Below are positions 61,548 through 64,000 of a stretch of 64,000 nucleotides of DNA, piece by piece. Where the stretch lies: the NCBI GenBank assembly GCA_902806565.1, contig CADCXA010000009.1, forward strand, positions 186,001 through 250,000. The letters are read 5' to 3'. Source of the stretch: Hypoxylon rubiginosum (Eukaryota > Ascomycota > Sordariomycetes > Xylariales > Hypoxylaceae). The stretch's first letter is position 1. Each line of letters starts with the position of its first letter. The notes under the pieces are model-generated. The model was not told the origin of the DNA. It was given only the letters and a program-made list of their open reading frames with translations, and searched no databases. Both the position numbers and the translations under genes were made by a program.

Positions 61548-63518
61548 ATGACTCGAACGCTACTGCTTTGCTTCATACACGGATTCAAGGTAAGCGAGCC
61601 TGAAACTCGGGCGAAGCGTATGCTGATTATATTCAAGGGAGACGATGACACATTTCGCACGTTCCCCAGTGATCTGCAAAAGAGTGTAGTCAGTAAACTC
61701 CCGGATCACAACGTCGAGTCTATAGTGTATCCAAAGTACGAGACAAGGGGAGAATTGGGACAATGCTGCGTGTCCTTTCTATCATGGTAAGTCAAAATCT
61801 ATCATTCAATGCCCTAAATCGATCGATTCTAATAGTAAAATAGGCTGAAAGAAAAGGTGATGGACGTGAGAAAGGAGCATACTGAAAACCCGTGGCCACC
61901 TCATGACAGAGATGTCGGCGTTATCTTGGTCGCTCATTCTATGGGGTAAGAAATATCAAGCACGAGATTATTAAGACCAAATACCGATTGCTTATTTCTG
62001 TGTTATAGTGGCTTCGTTGCTTCCGATACCCTTTTCCTTATTCTGAATGAGAGGGTTGAACACGGCCAAGAATCACCAATGTTTCCCTTAATCCAAGGAA
62101 TCCTAACTTTTGATACGCCTTATAACGGCCTCGCACGATCTATGTTCGTCTACGGCGCTTTTTCAAATTATCAGAAAGTCAGTACCGTCTTTAATGTCAT
62201 GACAGCTCTTTCGGCGGCGCCATCGGCTCTCGGGAAATCAGCTCTAAAGAGGACGGCCACTCGCGCCCCTTTAGCGAAATCCTCTAGTACCGCCTGGAAG
62301 GGCTGGCAACTCGTTGCTGTGCGTACCGGTACTGTCGGCGCTATAGCTGCCGGGGGCGTCGCAGCTTACGTGCACCGCCAACAGATTATGGATAGTATGC
62401 GCAGCATGCGAAATCTCAACAAGCAGTCTGTTAAAGAGGGATACCAGCAGGGTGTGGATACGCTCAGTCAGGGGCTAGCGTATATCAATCGCGGAAATGT
62501 TGGGCGTTCTTTTGAATATCTATCAGACCACTTCACCTTCGTCGGTGCACTCATGAAGCAGCAGGAGCTGAGCCGACGACTCGAACGTATGGCGGCACTC
62601 AAGGGCATCGGTATCCATGACTTCTATACGTCTCTAGGAGAAAATGGCATGTGGAGCGGTGGCTACTTCGTACCGGAACGAACGTTTTGTGCCATACCGG
62701 CCAAGGATCACCTTGCATATCATCTCTTCTCGCGGCAGGTCGTCAAGAAGATAGACGATGAGGTACAAGCCCACGTCAGCATATTCATCAGGGACAAGAA
62801 CGACGAATACGAGCAGATGACGGAGGAAGCAAGCAATCTTGTGATTCGCTGGTTCAATGACGACTCTGATATCTTTGACGACGCTAAATTCGCGACTCCT
62901 TTGCCACCAGAGCCCGTTGATCAACTTATGGCCACAACAGAGGATGGTAAGGAAATTCCGAAGACCGACGATATTTCTAGCGTCGGGGATAACGCCGAAG
63001 AAGATGTCGAAGACGAGGACGATGATGGTAGCGACTTACCTGACACATCACCGCTGGATATCACTGCGGCGGCATCCGTCGTTCCCCTACCAGACGACGA
63101 CGAGGAAGCCCCACAAGAAGTACAAACGAATGAGGCACGAAAAAGCACATATATGCGATATCTCATGCGAGTAGCAGAGCAGGCAGGAACCGGCGTTAAA
63201 TCCTACGTGCCAACCCAAATGCCCGAGATGCCCCAACTGCCCCAAATGCCGTCGGGATCTAGTCTCAAGTCCTACATCCCGACCCAAATGCCACAGATGC
63301 CGAGCATCCCGCGGCCTTCCGTCAACATGTTTGGCAGAAAGCAGCAACAACCTCCGAGTTCAGATAAGGTGTCAGATGCCGAGGTCGCCGCTGAAAATGG
63401 TCCAGAAAGGAAGAGGGCCGACAGTGGGGTGCAGCTATCAGAGGAGCCTACTGGATCGACTGAACTTCATCAAGATCCAAACACAATGACGGAATCGACC
63501 ATAACTGCGGCCAAATGA
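61548..63518 (+). CDS. Alpha/beta hydrolase (DUF676-like serine esterase/lipase)
   Basis: Four exons, 61548-61589, 61638-61786, 61844-61945 and 62009-63518, 600 residues. The N-terminus is LLLCFIHGFKGDDDTFRTFP (oxyanion HGF), with the nucleophile elbow VAHSMGGFV (Ser96) rebuilt across the third splice, and ILTFDTPYNGLA following as in DUF676/PGAP1-like hydrolases. A hydrophobic stretch (GTVGAIAAGGVAAYV) may dip into a membrane. The C-terminal 200 residues are acidic then Pro/Met/Gln-rich, with two copies of KSYxPTQMP, and are disordered. The first intron (48 bp) is a multiple of three and free of stops, so its retention would insert 16 residues (VSEPETRAKRMLIIFK) at the oxyanion loop. Substrate unknown. 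Confidence 0.85.
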
Positions 63519-64000
63519 TGAGTATAATCGAACAGACGTGCAGACAAGGGTATTCTGGGAATAACACGAGTTAGATACACACTCGGGTGTCGTTCAGGCC
63601 AATACACCAAGGCCTATGACGACAAGTACCTACCTAGGCGTTAGTGATATTGATGGAGACATAGTTTATAAGCAACGTCAGGACTACGTTATTATACGAG
63701 ACCGCGAGAACCTAATGCACATGAAATAGGATCAGGGAAATACGTACAGTAGTTTGAGTTCCTGCAACGCTCCCGTAGCAGAAGGGCACCGGTCTAATGC
63801 ATTGAGGCACATCCAAGTACACTAGACTAGGTAGACTTTCACCCTTAGCGACGGGATCGTTCAAGCCTTGCCCATACCGTCCTACGTATAGGATTGGCCT
63901 TTGCATCGGATGCTATGGTTATAGTACAATCCGCAATGCGTGGGGCCTGATGATGACCTCATGTATTATTACCAAGCCGATACACACGCGTCATACGAAT
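63519..64000. other. Right-edge intergenic sequence
   Basis: 480 bp behind the hydrolase gene with ACCTACCTAGG repeats near 63628-63640. No gene seen before the window ends. Confidence 0.35.

Overview
This is a window of nuclear DNA from a filamentous ascomycete (Pezizomycotina, probably a sordariomycete). The evidence is: genes broken by short GT-AG introns of about 47-200 bp with CTAAC/CTGAC-like branch sites, intergenic regions rich in TACCTAGGTA-type short repeats, and a typical mould gene set (hydroxamate siderophore genes, cytochrome P450s, GH43, fungal DUF3659 proteins). I cannot name the species. All gene models below were joined by hand from the sequence, using splice consensus, reading phase and family motifs.

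Layout. (1) 1-11.6 kb: a siderophore locus. The N-terminal ~1,884 residues of a ferrichrome-type NRPS (SidC/NPS2-like, A-T-C-A-T-C..., running off the left edge) are divergent from an L-ornithine N5-monooxygenase gene (sidA-like). The 4-kb shared spacer holds two exact ATCWGATAA sites, the consensus bound by iron-regulatory GATA repressors (SreA/SRE/Fep1). (2) 12.9-22.8 kb: an unrecognised coiled-coil protein with a HEPN-like R-N-x3-H motif and a 27-bp coding minisatellite, a Tapt1/EMP65-type ER membrane protein, a secreted beta-lactamase-fold serine hydrolase, and a small Cys-rich protein. (3) 24.2-31.4 kb: a nine-exon fungal kinase-like gene with a Glu/Asp microsatellite, a beta-carbonic anhydrase, an epoxide-hydrolase-like alpha/beta hydrolase, and a DRB0094/Rnl5-type RNA ligase. 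(4) 32.6-38.5 kb: a P450 gene with an in-frame stop (pseudogene), a 342-bp MITE inserted directly behind it, an intact P450 on the other strand, and a multi-pass membrane protein. (5) 40.4-50 kb: a GH43 glycosidase, a small membrane protein, a histidine-phosphatase family protein, and a 200-residue protein of unknown function. (6) 48-61 kb: four low-complexity or repeat-rich genes. Two share a nearly invariant C-terminal segment (RLDLNLEVEVTLKARIHGD), and two carry DUF3659 repeats, one with about 20 half-repeats. (7) 61.5-63.5 kb: an alpha/beta hydrolase of the DUF676-like/lipase type.

How they work together. The only clear pathway pairing is at the left edge: the monooxygenase makes N5-hydroxyornithine, which the NRPS uses to build an intracellular or extracellular ferrichrome-type siderophore, with likely shared iron control through the GATA sites. 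The two convergent P450 genes do not obviously belong to a biosynthetic cluster. The most original block is 48-61 kb, where four disordered or repeat proteins of unknown function sit close together. The long intergenic stretches hold no convincing genes; I found no tRNA, rRNA or CRISPR.
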